From positions 62,001 through 126,000 of IMG/VR virus record IMGVR_UViG_3300036466_000332: a DNA stretch of 64,000 bases. One strand, given 5' to 3'. The number at the start of each line of letters is the position of its first letter. The first letter of the stretch is position 1. Under the pieces are notes generated by a model. The model saw nothing but the letters and a program-made list of their open reading frames with translations, was not told where the DNA came from and did not search any database. Below are positions 24,490 through 33,764 of the stretch, piece by piece. Source of the stretch: a virus. The translations under genes and the position numbers were made by a program.

Positions 24490-24586
24490 AAGGAGTTGAT
24501 TCATATGAAATAAAGAAAAAATTTTTACACACAACAAAAGAAGTAGATAAGAGAATCAAAAAGATTTAATTAATTAATTAATTAAA
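24490..24586 (+). promoter_or_regulatory. Leader with three-codon frame and TTAA repeats
   Basis: AAAGGAG is followed, 9-10 bases on, by ATG-AAA-TAA (24505-24513), so the best-placed start gives a two-residue product. A different frame is open for about 20 lysine-rich codons past it, with no start. At 24565-24585 is a TTAA unit repeated five times. It could be a regulatory minimal frame upstream of the gene at 24619, or a small gene broken by a frameshift. Confidence 0.35.
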
Positions 24587-24618
24587 AACTAAAAAATTTA
24601 AAGAGGAGATGGTTTTAA

Positions 24619-25503
24619 ATGAACACAGTATTTACTAAGCCGATTTCGCACGATAGTCTACAAAGAATGTTTGACAATATTGATATGAGTTTGGACGCAA
24701 TCAATAATAGTAGACAGTTGATTTGTCCACACATGAAAGAAGTTGGATCCAATAACATGGATGAAGAAACTTCTTTTAAATCTCAAGCTAAAAAAGTTGG
24801 GGAGAAAACTCTAAGTTTCTATATTGATGATCACGAGATTACATTGAAGGGTAACATGTTTCAGTGTCATGTCTGTGGTTCAAGGTTCTTTGTACCTATG
24901 CAGAGACTTAAAGAAACAGATAGTGAATTAGAAAGATTTGCTAGTTGGGCACAAATGTTCCTTAACACATTGAAACTTTTCAAAGGTTTCGTTTATGCGG
25001 ATCCTATTATTCGTGGAGGTTTCGATGGAGATATGGGACTTAATGTTCCAAAGAAAGTTCGTGCCAATGTTGGTACACCATATTTAAAAGAACTTGCTGG
25101 CATGAATGTCCACATGAGTTCAGATTCTAGAGCAGCTAGAGCTGATAGAAGTCTTCAGCTTGATAGAGCATTGTTTATTGCTCACCTTGAGGCTTTAGAA
25201 GAAATCTATTCTGCAATCGTTCGTTACTTACAGGGCGAAGAAGTAATTATGTCAGAAGAAGATTTAGAACTCGGTGCTTTCATGACAGGTGTTGGTGATG
25301 GTGGATATAACCCATATAGAGGTGATGTCCCAAACGCTTATGTTGACAGTAGAAGAGAACCAAGATACTTGGATTCCATCGTTCAACCTAATGAGCGAGA
25401 AACCAATATTGGTGGAAGACCAAGACAGCAAGCCACAAGAACAGCAAGTAAAGAAAAAAAATCATCAGGTAAAAAATCTGGTGGAATGAAAAAAGATGTG
25501 TAA
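24619..25503 (+). CDS. Hypothetical zinc-binding protein, 294 aa
   Basis: ATG behind AGAGGAGATGG. Residues 36-39 (CPHM) and 83-86 (CHVC) suggest a split zinc site. The central part (residues 95-225) is helical, and the C-terminal 50 residues are basic and disordered, ending in lysine-rich KKSGGMKKDV. Codon choice is less A/T-biased than in neighbours, which in phages often goes with high expression. It stands alone between an early-type promoter motif and a strong terminator. I do not recognise the family. Confidence 0.65.
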   Translation: MNTVFTKPISHDSLQRMFDNIDMSLDAINNSRQLICPHMKEVGSNNMDEETSFKSQAKKVGEKTLSFYIDDHEITLKGNMFQCHVCGSRFFVPMQRLKETDSELERFASWAQMFLNTLKLFKGFVYADPIIRGGFDGDMGLNVPKKVRANVGTPYLKELAGMNVHMSSDSRAARADRSLQLDRALFIAHLEALEEIYSAIVRYLQGEEVIMSEEDLELGAFMTGVGDGGYNPYRGDVPNAYVDSRREPRYLDSIVQPNERETNIGGRPRQQATRTASKEKKSSGKKSGGMKKDV

Positions 25504-25512
25504 ATAAAAAGT

Positions 25513-25543
25513 GCGAGGGTTGATTCCCTCGCTTTTTTTTTGT
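25513..25543 (+). terminator. Rho-independent terminator
   Basis: Perfect stem GCGAGGG / CCCTCGC with a 6-base loop and nine T residues. Confidence 0.9.
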
Positions 25544-25623
25544 TAATTTTGTGCGTTCCTAGGTAATAATACTTTCTTGGAACAATCATCATAGAACCTA
25601 TTATTAGGAAAGGTGATGATGAA

Positions 25624-26700
25624 ATGAGTGTGAAAGAACATTTTGAAAGTTATATAAAATTCCCAATTGTGAATCCAAAGGTTAATAAATATATAGAGAA
25701 TTTTGTTACAGAAAATATTGATGTATTGGGTTCTATAGGTGTGGATCAAAAATTAGTTTTTGGTGACGAGAGAAAAAAGAGATTTTTAGATTTATACGGT
25801 TTTGATGAAAGGTCTTTTAAAAGGTTTATGAGAGGAAATAAAGTTATAAAATCCAATTTTAAACATTCAAGAAAACCTGAATATCTTTTGCCTGTGACAT
25901 CTTATGCTCTTGCTTCTAAAAAAATAAAAGATAATTTTTTGTATTTTTTATCGATTATGATTTATACCAATAAACATCAAAAGTATTTCGAGTATGGTGT
26001 TAATCAAGAGAGAATGGAATATACTATATCTAAATTATCGAATAGGTATCTTCTTAAAAAGAATGGGACAATTTTAAAAACTTTACAGGAAACAACTGAT
26101 ACAATAAAAAATGCAAGAATTGGTAGTAAGACTTTTAAAGAAAGAATAAAAAGATTAAACGATGAAGATTACCTACAGATTGTAAACCGTTTTGATACGA
26201 GTATTAATTTGATGATGAAGAACATAGCAAACGAATACTATGAAAATGATACTGTTGTTTGGAAAGATGAAGAAATTCTTGATAGAGAGAATTTAAGAAC
26301 TACAACTAATGATTCTCTTAAATTTGAAAATGTCAAAACAAATTTATCCGATAAGACAATTAAATACGGTTTGGATACATCTATACTTAAAGAAACAAAC
26401 GGAATGAAATATTCCAAACAAATGAAAGAGTTACTGAATAACCATTCCAAAGAGATATCAGATCTTTATGAAATGATCCTTGATGATTATATGAAAAATA
26501 CTGCTGTGCCTGGTATTGAATATGCGAAAAGATATGGGTTTGTGAAGTATTACAAAAATTCGAGAAAAAAAGATAAAAATATAAAAAGAAAGATAGAAAA
26601 ATTAATGAATAAAGTTGACGATATAAATAGATATAAATTTTCTAAAGTTCTAAATAGATATTTGGTTGCATCAATCCATAAAGAATTACAGAATGTTTAA
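25624..26700 (+). CDS. Hypothetical protein, 358 aa
   Basis: ATG behind AAAGGTGATGATG. Mostly helical and basic, with no recognised domain, membrane segment or cysteine cluster. A weak late-type motif (AACA-N7-TAG, 25581-25593) lies upstream. It is followed 11 bases later by the polymerase beta C-terminal-domain gene, so a role connected with the virion polymerase is conceivable but unproven. Confidence 0.6.
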   Translation: MSVKEHFESYIKFPIVNPKVNKYIENFVTENIDVLGSIGVDQKLVFGDERKKRFLDLYGFDERSFKRFMRGNKVIKSNFKHSRKPEYLLPVTSYALASKKIKDNFLYFLSIMIYTNKHQKYFEYGVNQERMEYTISKLSNRYLLKKNGTILKTLQETTDTIKNARIGSKTFKERIKRLNDEDYLQIVNRFDTSINLMMKNIANEYYENDTVVWKDEEILDRENLRTTTNDSLKFENVKTNLSDKTIKYGLDTSILKETNGMKYSKQMKELLNNHSKEISDLYEMILDDYMKNTAVPGIEYAKRYGFVKYYKNSRKKDKNIKRKIEKLMNKVDDINRYKFSKVLNRYLVASIHKELQNV

Positions 26701-26711
26701 AGGAGGAAATT

Positions 26712-27392
26712 ATGAAAAAGTCTGGAATCAAAAAAGCTAAAAAAAGAATATTAGATTTTTTTTCTGATGTCGACAAATCTGGAAAAAATGTTGAGCTCTA
26801 TAAAGAAAAATTTAAAAATATGACAGATAAAGAATTCGTTGAAATGATTAAGCAAGGATTATTAAAATTATATATCAAACCCTTTGATATAGAGCCAACA
26901 TTAGAGGATGCAAAAAGAGCGTGTGAACATGTGGGTCTACCAACTGAAGAAGAAATAACTTTACCTTTTTTATATGAAGATGAAGAATTGGGGGCTGCTA
27001 TCAGTAATGAAAAGGTCATGGTTCTTGAAATACCTTTTAAAAGATTACAGCAGATGATATATAAAGAAAACTCCTCCTCATCAGATATGACAACACGGGA
27101 TAAAACTAACCAACCGATTAAGGATTCAAAGTCAGCAAAAATATCCGATCAAGAAGTCAGTGTTTTAGATTATAAAGGTTTTGAAAAAACATTAGAAGAG
27201 TTTTTAACATTTAGGGCAGACCATACAATAAGTAAAAATGAAGCTTATGATAATATTGTAAAATCAGGAAAAACAAATATACCCGATAGTATAAATGATC
27301 CAGAAAGTAAAGTTGCTGTCAATTATTTGCATGCTTTATTTTTGGCTATGGGTATATCTACAGATTTAATAGAAGATTTAGATCAATTATAA
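26712..27392 (+). CDS. Free-standing RNA polymerase beta C-terminal (Rpb2 domain 7) protein
   Basis: 226 residues, ATG behind AAAGGAGG. The C-terminal half lines up in order with the end of bacterial beta: a D-K-T-N-Q-P-I stretch like V-T-Q-Q-P-L-G-G, then SDQEVSVLDYKGFEKTLEEF like E-M-E-V-W-A-L-E-A-Y-G-A-A-Y-T-L-Q-E, then LTFRADHT and YDNIVKSG like L-T-V-K-S-D-D and Y-K-N-I-V-D-G, then P-x-S-[FI]-N. That domain wraps the clamp base next to beta'. The large beta at 9573-13697 lacks it, whereas the split beta at 30402 has its own, so this is probably the missing piece of the former, 13 kb away and on the other strand. Confidence 0.72.
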   Translation: MKKSGIKKAKKRILDFFSDVDKSGKNVELYKEKFKNMTDKEFVEMIKQGLLKLYIKPFDIEPTLEDAKRACEHVGLPTEEEITLPFLYEDEELGAAISNEKVMVLEIPFKRLQQMIYKENSSSSDMTTRDKTNQPIKDSKSAKISDQEVSVLDYKGFEKTLEEFLTFRADHTISKNEAYDNIVKSGKTNIPDSINDPESKVAVNYLHALFLAMGISTDLIEDLDQL

Positions 27393-27408
27393 AAAGGAGT
27401 GTTAAAGA

Positions 27409-28209
27409 ATGTTTGCTAAAATAATGAATTTAGATAATGAAGAAATTAAAGATTATTTAATTACTATTCTACCTTGGTTAATAATTTTATTGATGGCTTT
27501 TAATATGTATTATCAACAGGTTCAGTTCTCTGAGTTTAAAAGCTCAATCATAGCAAGAATTCAGTTTGAGACAACTAAGGAATTTAAAAATGAAATCAAT
27601 ATTTTAAGTGAAGAAATATCTGGTCTTAGAGAAGAGATAAAAAATTATAAAGAAGATAATGAAAAAGAAATGGCTGCCGTTGTGAATGATGGAGATGAAG
27701 AAAAAAGATTATTAGAAAACTACCAATATATCATGAGTAGAGAAAATGGTTTGTCAAAACAAAATATTTTAACATTAGAAAAATATGCTGAAACTGAAGA
27801 TATGCCGGATATAAATCCACACTTGGTTTTTGCGATGCAATATGTGGAATCAAGATTTAATCCTGATTCTGTAAATGGTGGTGTTTATGGTTTAGGACAA
27901 ATAAGTTTATCGACTGCAAAATATATCAAAGATTATTTTGGGTATAATGACATTATAAATGAAAACACTTTAAAGGATCCAAATTTAAATATAAAATATC
28001 ATGTTTCGTATCTTAAACTTTTATATAAGACTAAAGGTAGAAATTGGTATAATGTAATTATGGTTTATTCTGGTGCAAAAATGGCTGATGACCCCAATGC
28101 TTTTATGTGGAAATACATTGGTAAAATGAATGATTTTCTTTCTAAAACAAGGGGTACTAGTTTTCAAAAAATAATAGCAGATAAGGATTTCAAAATAAAG
28201 TTGGAATGA
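27409..28209 (+). CDS. Membrane-anchored lytic transglycosylase (SLT/goose-lysozyme-like)
   Basis: 266 residues, ATG behind AAAGGAGTG. Residues 20-38 (ILPWLIILLMAFNMYY region) form one membrane span, residues 45-95 are a coiled coil, and the C-terminal half is an SLT domain: VFAMQYVESRFNP with the catalytic glutamate, GGVYGLGQIS, a NIKYHVSYLK helix and VYSGAK. It would cleave peptidoglycan glycan strands. In a phage it could be a virion-associated wall-entry enzyme or part of lysis; the membrane anchor and the structural-type operon make a tail role plausible. Confidence 0.8.
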   Translation: MFAKIMNLDNEEIKDYLITILPWLIILLMAFNMYYQQVQFSEFKSSIIARIQFETTKEFKNEINILSEEISGLREEIKNYKEDNEKEMAAVVNDGDEEKRLLENYQYIMSRENGLSKQNILTLEKYAETEDMPDINPHLVFAMQYVESRFNPDSVNGGVYGLGQISLSTAKYIKDYFGYNDIINENTLKDPNLNIKYHVSYLKLLYKTKGRNWYNVIMVYSGAKMADDPNAFMWKYIGKMNDFLSKTRGTSFQKIIADKDFKIKLE

Positions 28210-28276
28210 TAAATAATTTTTTTATATCCACAACAATTTTTTGAAGGAGAAATAAACATATTTGGGAGGGGACATT

Positions 28277-29479
28277 ATGGCTAAAAAAAATACATCTACT
28301 GATGATATGGAGCTAGGTTTATTTAAAACTGGTTTTCCTATGTTTGACCTTTTGGTTGGTAGAGACCATGTGACAGATAAAGAAAACCCTGATGATTTCG
28401 TGAAAATAAGGGGTCTACGTTCTGGTTCCATGGTTTCGTGTTTTGCAAAATCAACATATGGAAAAACCACATTACTTTTAAATAAAGCTGGTAATATAAT
28501 AAGAAAATATAAATATGATGCAGAACCACAATTACACATAGTTGATGCTGAGGGTGGTGCTGAGTTAGCTAGAGTTTGTGCCACAACAGGTATACCTTAT
28601 GATAAAAATGTGAATCAAAGAATAAAGGTTTACCCAAGACATAAGGTTACAACTGAAAAAATGTATGATTGGTTTTTAGAATTATATGAGGAGAAAAGAA
28701 AAAATAAAGATAAATATTTAGGTGAGGTTGTTTTAGGCAATGGTAGAAAAGCAAAAAGATATTTACCTACAATTTGGTTTATAGATTCAATATCATCACT
28801 TATCCCTGAAAAATTAAAAGATAAAAATCAGGTTGATGAAATGTATGCGGCAACAAAGGCTAGAGTCAATAATAACTATATTGAGAAAATGCGTGATAAA
28901 GCAAGTGAAGTTAATATTATGATTTTTTTGATTCAACACGAGGGTAACACTATCAATACCAGTTTTTATGCACCCAGAGAAAATAGAGGCTATAGTAGTG
29001 ACATAAAACCTAAGGGTGGTACTAAAGCTATTTTTGAATCTGATGTGTCTATCTGGATAAGTAGGATAGTTGCCCATAATAAAAAGAAGACAAATAAGAA
29101 ATACCCTAATGAAAAGGGTTTTACATCCATTATGGAAGCAACCATAGTAAAAAATAGATATGGTGAAGCCAATAATAGAACCAAATATTCACTGGTTCAA
29201 CATAGGGAATATGGATTTGATCCACTTCATTCTTACCTTTTTGATGTTTTAGAAAAAACAGATGTTATACAAACTAAAAGGGGTTCTGGTTGGAGGTCAC
29301 TGGAAGGGTACGATGATAAATTTTATGAATCTGATATCCTTAATTTAATAGAGACTGATGCAGACTTTAGAATAGCTTTATCTAAAGAAGTATCCAAAGC
29401 TTTCCATGATACTATTAGATACCAGGACACTGACGATATATTAAAGAATGCACAAAATTTAATAGATGATCTTTTGTAG
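28277..29479 (+). CDS. RecA/UvsX-like recombinase
   Basis: ATG at 28277 behind GGGAGGGG. Walker A is AKSTYGKTTLL (near residues 58-68), Walker B is TIWFIDSISSLIP (near residues 162-174), and LIQHEGN is the L1-like/sensor region, followed by a glycine-rich disordered-loop segment (KPKGGTKAIFESDVSIWI) like the RecA L2 region. The 400-residue length and the acidic C-terminus match phage UvsX-type strand-exchange proteins, which form filaments on single-stranded DNA. It stands between the late-type lysozyme gene and an early-type operon. Confidence 0.85.
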   Translation: MAKKNTSTDDMELGLFKTGFPMFDLLVGRDHVTDKENPDDFVKIRGLRSGSMVSCFAKSTYGKTTLLLNKAGNIIRKYKYDAEPQLHIVDAEGGAELARVCATTGIPYDKNVNQRIKVYPRHKVTTEKMYDWFLELYEEKRKNKDKYLGEVVLGNGRKAKRYLPTIWFIDSISSLIPEKLKDKNQVDEMYAATKARVNNNYIEKMRDKASEVNIMIFLIQHEGNTINTSFYAPRENRGYSSDIKPKGGTKAIFESDVSIWISRIVAHNKKKTNKKYPNEKGFTSIMEATIVKNRYGEANNRTKYSLVQHREYGFDPLHSYLFDVLEKTDVIQTKRGSGWRSLEGYDDKFYESDILNLIETDADFRIALSKEVSKAFHDTIRYQDTDDILKNAQNLIDDLL

Positions 29480-29504
29480 TGGTATAAAATATTAACTCCT
29501 CCTT

Positions 29505-29517
29505 AATTATATATTAT
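29505..29517 (+). promoter_or_regulatory. Early-type phage promoter motif (AATTATATATTAT)
   Basis: Third of five copies, 44 bases before the gene at 29561, which leads into a polymerase beta C-half gene. Confidence 0.6.
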
Positions 29518-29560
29518 AATGGTGAACGAATAAATAATAATTTAAAAAGGAGGAGTTAAA

Positions 29561-30388
29561 ATGAATGTTAATTTAAAAAATTTAATTACTGATTTAAATG
29601 GAAAAAGAATATTTTATCTAAGTGATGAAGATTTAGGAGAAGAAAAAATGTTGAAACCCGATAATATCGATATTGAACCACCACCTCTATTAAGGGACAC
29701 AAAAAACAATATAGAGGATTTGGATATTGATGGTTTAAATAAGATACCATTTTATGAGACCATAGGTGGTGCCTTAAGATATTACGGTGAAGACTTTGAT
29801 GGTGAGAAATTATATGTTTACTCACCAGTTAAAGAATTTGAAAATGTCAACATAATAGAGAATGAGGACTTAGTTAAGATTACACCAATGTTTAAATATC
29901 TTGATGAACTTTGGGTTATGGAAAATGTTAAAGTTAAATGTTTAGGTATAATAAAGATGTTTAAAAACGGGGATGATTGGGATTGGAAATGGGTTGGTTA
30001 TTCTTTAGAGATGGGTGAATTAGTAAGGGAAAATATAGATAAGAATGAACCTGAATACTTAGAGAAGATACCAACATACATGAAAAAACTGGTTGAAAAA
30101 ATGAAACTAAATAAGATACCAAAAAAAGAGATGGTTCATAAAATTTTAAATAACCCAAAACTTGATATACCAATGACAGATACAGGAATAAAACCTGGAG
30201 ACTTTGTTCCTATTGTGAAAATAAATATGTTGACTGGTAGACACTTTACGATGTATTATAAAATCAAATATATAGAATATGAATCTAAAGTGGTCGTTTA
30301 TTATAAATCACCTTGGACATATGAGTATGAAGAGGATATATTTGAAACTATAAACAATGGTTACATTTATATACGTTTATACAAATAA
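29561..30388 (+). CDS. Hypothetical protein, 275 aa
   Basis: ATG behind AAGGAGG. Acidic N-terminus, then strand-rich regions with many aromatic residues (NGDDWDWKWVGYSLEMGE). No recognised motif. It is co-transcribed with the polymerase beta C-half 14 bases downstream; an accessory role in transcription is only a guess from position. Confidence 0.62.
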   Translation: MNVNLKNLITDLNGKRIFYLSDEDLGEEKMLKPDNIDIEPPPLLRDTKNNIEDLDIDGLNKIPFYETIGGALRYYGEDFDGEKLYVYSPVKEFENVNIIENEDLVKITPMFKYLDELWVMENVKVKCLGIIKMFKNGDDWDWKWVGYSLEMGELVRENIDKNEPEYLEKIPTYMKKLVEKMKLNKIPKKEMVHKILNNPKLDIPMTDTGIKPGDFVPIVKINMLTGRHFTMYYKIKYIEYESKVVVYYKSPWTYEYEEDIFETINNGYIYIRLYK

Positions 30389-30401
30389 GGAGTTGATTGT
30401 T

Positions 30402-32399
30402 ATGGAGTTCAGTAAAAAGATTAGAGGTATGGTTGCAAATGCTAGACAAGAACCTGAAGACAAATTAGAAGAATATTCTGGTAAAGGTAATACAGTTCCT
30501 TTTGCAGGGAAGGTGATGCCCAATAGGGGCATCATGCATTCAGCCGCTTTAGACCAATTTGTAGAACCAATCGATGGTGATATACCACAATGTAATACAG
30601 TATATGCTAACGATATTTTTCGTTCTACAGAGCAACTATTTGCTAAAGATGATATGGAAATACTTCATATTATACCAAAAGTTATTGCTGGTAAAGAGAC
30701 ATGTGTTAAAGCATATATTCTGAAAGATAAAGATGATAAAATTCATCTACACATTAATCCTGGTTTTAAAGAAACAAATGAATCTTACGGTTTCAGGGTT
30801 GACTCATCATTAGATGAAAAAGAAGTGGGTGACAAATTATCTAGTGAAGACACAATAATGAGACCACATGCCTTTGATAAGAACGGCATTTATAAAGGTG
30901 GAATAAATGCAAACACAATATACATGACAGCTTGGGAAACAGTTGAAGATGCATTTTTGGCTTCAGAGAGTTTCATGAAAAAAGCTGCCAACTATAAAGT
31001 TTTCCACTATAAAGATGAATTTGATTTAGACAATGCAGTTATTAAAAATTTATATGGGGATATGAATAATTACAAACCATTCCCTATGATTGGTGAAAAG
31101 ATACAAGATAATCCAGATAATAAATATGCTAATACAGCTGGTTTCTTATTATCTTATTCCACCAATGCATCAAATGAAACTTTTCTGCGTTCCAATGAGA
31201 ATCTGATGAAGATATCACAGGACGACACATTTAAAAAATATCCTGATGGTTCTGTTATAGTGGATATAACAGTTAGACAAGCTAGAGGTCAAGAATGTAA
31301 ATCTGAATTTCTAAAAGGTTTGATTGATGACAATAGGGAATTCGAATTAGAAATATATGATTTATTAAATGAATACAAAGATGAAGGGTACGAGTTTTCA
31401 ATCGATACCGAAGACCAGTATTTAAAATACCAGTATATTTATGAGAGGATAGCACCCAATGATGAACCATACACATTTAGAAGAGGTAAACACGGGTATG
31501 TTCCTTCTAATAAAATTTTGATTGATATTAAAATGGTTAAAATAAATATACCATTTACTGGTCAGAAATTCACAGGACAACATGGAAACAAAGGTGTTTG
31601 TTCGGTTGTTGTCCCTGATAAGGATGGAGATCTAAGGGATATGAAATGTGCAGGAGTTTTTAAAGATGGTACAATAAAAACAGAAGATGGTAGAAATGTT
31701 GATTTTGTTATGTCAACAGCTGGTGTGATATCTCGTGCTAACCCGGGACAGTTGGATGTTAGAACCATAAATCAAATGTCATATAAGGTGGTTAAACATT
31801 TAAAAGATAACGACGATGAATACTCTGTTGCTGATAAATTAGATATCATAATGATGTTTGTTAAAATATTTTCTGATAAGCAAGTTGAAGCTTATGAAGA
31901 ATTAGTAGAAGAGTTTGGTCCGGAGCATTTTCTAGATTATATCTATGAAGAAGGTATACTTTGGAATTTAAAACCATTCTCTCATGGTATTACTGCAAAC
32001 ACTTATTTTATTGCGACAGAGTTTATGGATGAGGTTGGAATTGATTATGGTGATTTTGGTAAAGACTGGGTTTTGGTTGATGGTGAAAAAAGATTTAAAG
32101 CTGAGAATGCATCCATGTATATTTATCTTTTAAAACAGGATGCTCTAAAAAATATGTCAATAAGAACCAGGGGTGCCTATAATCAAAAAGACTCACCAAC
32201 GAAAACTGAAAGTAAGAAAAAGCATACAGAAAAATATAGTAGTACACCCATAAAACAATCTTCAGATGATATGTTTTTATTGATGGGTATGCTTGAACCG
32301 GAAACTGTTAAGGGGATATTTTCAACTTCTGATTCATCGATAGTGGAAACACTAGAAGCACATCTTTCAATAATGGGTGTTGAATTATCTAAGGATTAA
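30402..32399 (+). CDS. RNA polymerase beta subunit, C-terminal half (probable non-virion polymerase)
   Basis: 665 residues from ATG 30402 behind AAGGAG; the open frame begins 45 bases earlier without a binding site. WETVEDAFLASESF matches beta Y-E-D-A-I-[VI]-[IL]-S, and GQKFTGQHGNKGVCSVV matches G-D-K-[MF]-A-G-R-H-G-N-K-G-V-V-S, including both catalytic-region lysines. VDFVMSTAGVISRANPGQ matches V-D-[IV]-V-L-N-P-x-G-V-P-S-R-M-N-[IV]-G-Q. The end carries IRTRGAYNQKDSPT and an M-x-L-L-G/M helix, a clamp domain of its own. The matching N-half is the gene at 34460, downstream rather than upstream. Confidence 0.9.
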   Translation: MEFSKKIRGMVANARQEPEDKLEEYSGKGNTVPFAGKVMPNRGIMHSAALDQFVEPIDGDIPQCNTVYANDIFRSTEQLFAKDDMEILHIIPKVIAGKETCVKAYILKDKDDKIHLHINPGFKETNESYGFRVDSSLDEKEVGDKLSSEDTIMRPHAFDKNGIYKGGINANTIYMTAWETVEDAFLASESFMKKAANYKVFHYKDEFDLDNAVIKNLYGDMNNYKPFPMIGEKIQDNPDNKYANTAGFLLSYSTNASNETFLRSNENLMKISQDDTFKKYPDGSVIVDITVRQARGQECKSEFLKGLIDDNREFELEIYDLLNEYKDEGYEFSIDTEDQYLKYQYIYERIAPNDEPYTFRRGKHGYVPSNKILIDIKMVKINIPFTGQKFTGQHGNKGVCSVVVPDKDGDLRDMKCAGVFKDGTIKTEDGRNVDFVMSTAGVISRANPGQLDVRTINQMSYKVVKHLKDNDDEYSVADKLDIIMMFVKIFSDKQVEAYEELVEEFGPEHFLDYIYEEGILWNLKPFSHGITANTYFIATEFMDEVGIDYGDFGKDWVLVDGEKRFKAENASMYIYLLKQDALKNMSIRTRGAYNQKDSPTKTESKKKHTEKYSSTPIKQSSDDMFLLMGMLEPETVKGIFSTSDSSIVETLEAHLSIMGVELSKD

Positions 32400-32416
32400 A
32401 ATCATAAATGATTTAT

Positions 32417-32430
32417 GATTATATATTATT
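32417..32430 (+). promoter_or_regulatory. Early-type phage promoter motif (GATTATATATTATT)
   Basis: Fourth of five copies, 51 bases before the gene at 32482. Confidence 0.6.
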
Positions 32431-32481
32431 AGAGTGAAGCAAGTTGAATATTAAAAAATATTTTAAAAGGAGATGTTAAGT

Positions 32482-33123
32482 ATGAGTTTAGTTATTAAGA
32501 ATTTGGTGAAAAGCTTAAACGTTGATGAGAAGAATGGTAATGTTTATCTCGCAGATGGTAATGGTAAAGGCAATAGTCAAGAGGGTGACAAGTTTGTGAA
32601 TGTTGTTAAAGGAACAACATATCCAATTGAGGGTTTAACTTTTATCGAGGGTAGCGATGATAATTACATGATTCCTGATGATATGTCTGGTATGTATTTG
32701 GGTAAAGGTAACAAAGTAACAGGTTTACCTGATGATGATTATCTTATCGGTAATTGGAAGCTGGCATCAGTAAATCCTAAACACTATGAAAGAAATACCA
32801 GAAGTACAGCTGGGGGAAGAAGTAGTGGTGGAAGAAAACCTAAGGTTACTATCAAAGAAAAGTTTAAAAGAAGTAAATCAGATAGTAGACCGACCGATGC
32901 TATTAAAGCGACACTGAATAGTATTATTCCATACGAAACTAATGATCTCACAAAAGGTGAGACAAAAGATTTAGAAAACATCGTGAATAATGTAGAGAAG
33001 AACACAGCATCTTATGATGACATGTTCTACTTATTAGATATTCTCGGTATTCGTAATGAGGTTGTTATTGGAGGTAAAAACCCTAATGGTGTATCCATGG
33101 GGAAAATTTATGTCAGAGTATAA
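32482..33123 (+). CDS. Hypothetical protein (MSLxIK paralogue pair, first)
   Basis: ATG at 32482 behind AAGGAG with a 9-base spacer. It shares MSL[VI]IK at the N-terminus and the block Y-[ML]-x-P-x-D ... GxKVxxLPxDxYLI(G/D)NW with the next gene, so they are tandem paralogues. A basic, glycine/serine-rich linker (residues 108-130) separates a strand-rich N-terminal domain from a helical C-terminal one. They lie between the two halves of the split polymerase beta, so a link to that enzyme is possible but unshown. Confidence 0.65.
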   Translation: MSLVIKNLVKSLNVDEKNGNVYLADGNGKGNSQEGDKFVNVVKGTTYPIEGLTFIEGSDDNYMIPDDMSGMYLGKGNKVTGLPDDDYLIGNWKLASVNPKHYERNTRSTAGGRSSGGRKPKVTIKEKFKRSKSDSRPTDAIKATLNSIIPYETNDLTKGETKDLENIVNNVEKNTASYDDMFYLLDILGIRNEVVIGGKNPNGVSMGKIYVRV

Positions 33124-33145
33124 TTAAAAAAAGGGGGTCTTTGTT

Positions 33146-33751
33146 ATGTCATTGATAATCAAGGATATAAATAGATGTATTGTTGGAAAAAATAAATTTA
33201 ATTTAGTCTATACAAAAGATAATGATGCAGCAGGGATTAAAGAAGACCTCCTGTTAAATACAAGGACAGAACAAATTAAATCAAAAGATGAGATGACTTG
33301 TATTTATACAGAAGATGGGGATTGTTACTTATTCCCAAAGGATGAAGAAAAAAAATATATATCTAAAAAGGGTAAGGTTTCGCGATTACCAAAAGACGTA
33401 TATTTGATTGATAATTGGCTCAGGACATCATCATCGGACACTGATATATTAAAGATGGTTGGTGATGATTATGTTATTACAGAAAAATTCCATCCAGCCG
33501 GTGGTGATGATGAGCTAACACTTCTAGCAAAAAATGTTATGAATCAGGTTATTCCAATAGTTATAAAAATACAGGGTAAATCTGATAAGACATGGCTTGA
33601 TGCTAGAATGAAAGAAATAGAAAAGAATTCAATTTCGGCAAAGATGTTTCTGCAACTTTGTCAGACTTTGAATCTTCATGTCGACATGAGGGTTTATAGA
33701 GAAGAATTTGAAGGGGAAGAATTCATTGAGCAGAAAAGAAAATTAATTTAA
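33146..33751 (+). CDS. Hypothetical protein (MSLxIK paralogue pair, second)
   Basis: ATG behind AAAGGGGGTC. It aligns with the preceding protein over the N-terminal domain (YLFPKDEEKKYISKKGKV, then LPKDVYLIDNW) and over a helical C-terminal region with a shared SAKMF/ASYDDMF-like position and LL-x-L/I. The glycine-rich linker is replaced by an acidic segment. Function unknown. Confidence 0.65.
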   Translation: MSLIIKDINRCIVGKNKFNLVYTKDNDAAGIKEDLLLNTRTEQIKSKDEMTCIYTEDGDCYLFPKDEEKKYISKKGKVSRLPKDVYLIDNWLRTSSSDTDILKMVGDDYVITEKFHPAGGDDELTLLAKNVMNQVIPIVIKIQGKSDKTWLDARMKEIEKNSISAKMFLQLCQTLNLHVDMRVYREEFEGEEFIEQKRKLI

Positions 33752-33764
33752 AGGAGATGGTAAA

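Noticed and set aside
24565-24586. TTAA tandem repeat as part of a CRISPR or transposon end
   Set aside because: Units of four bases without spacers or an adjacent transposase; simple slippage explains it.
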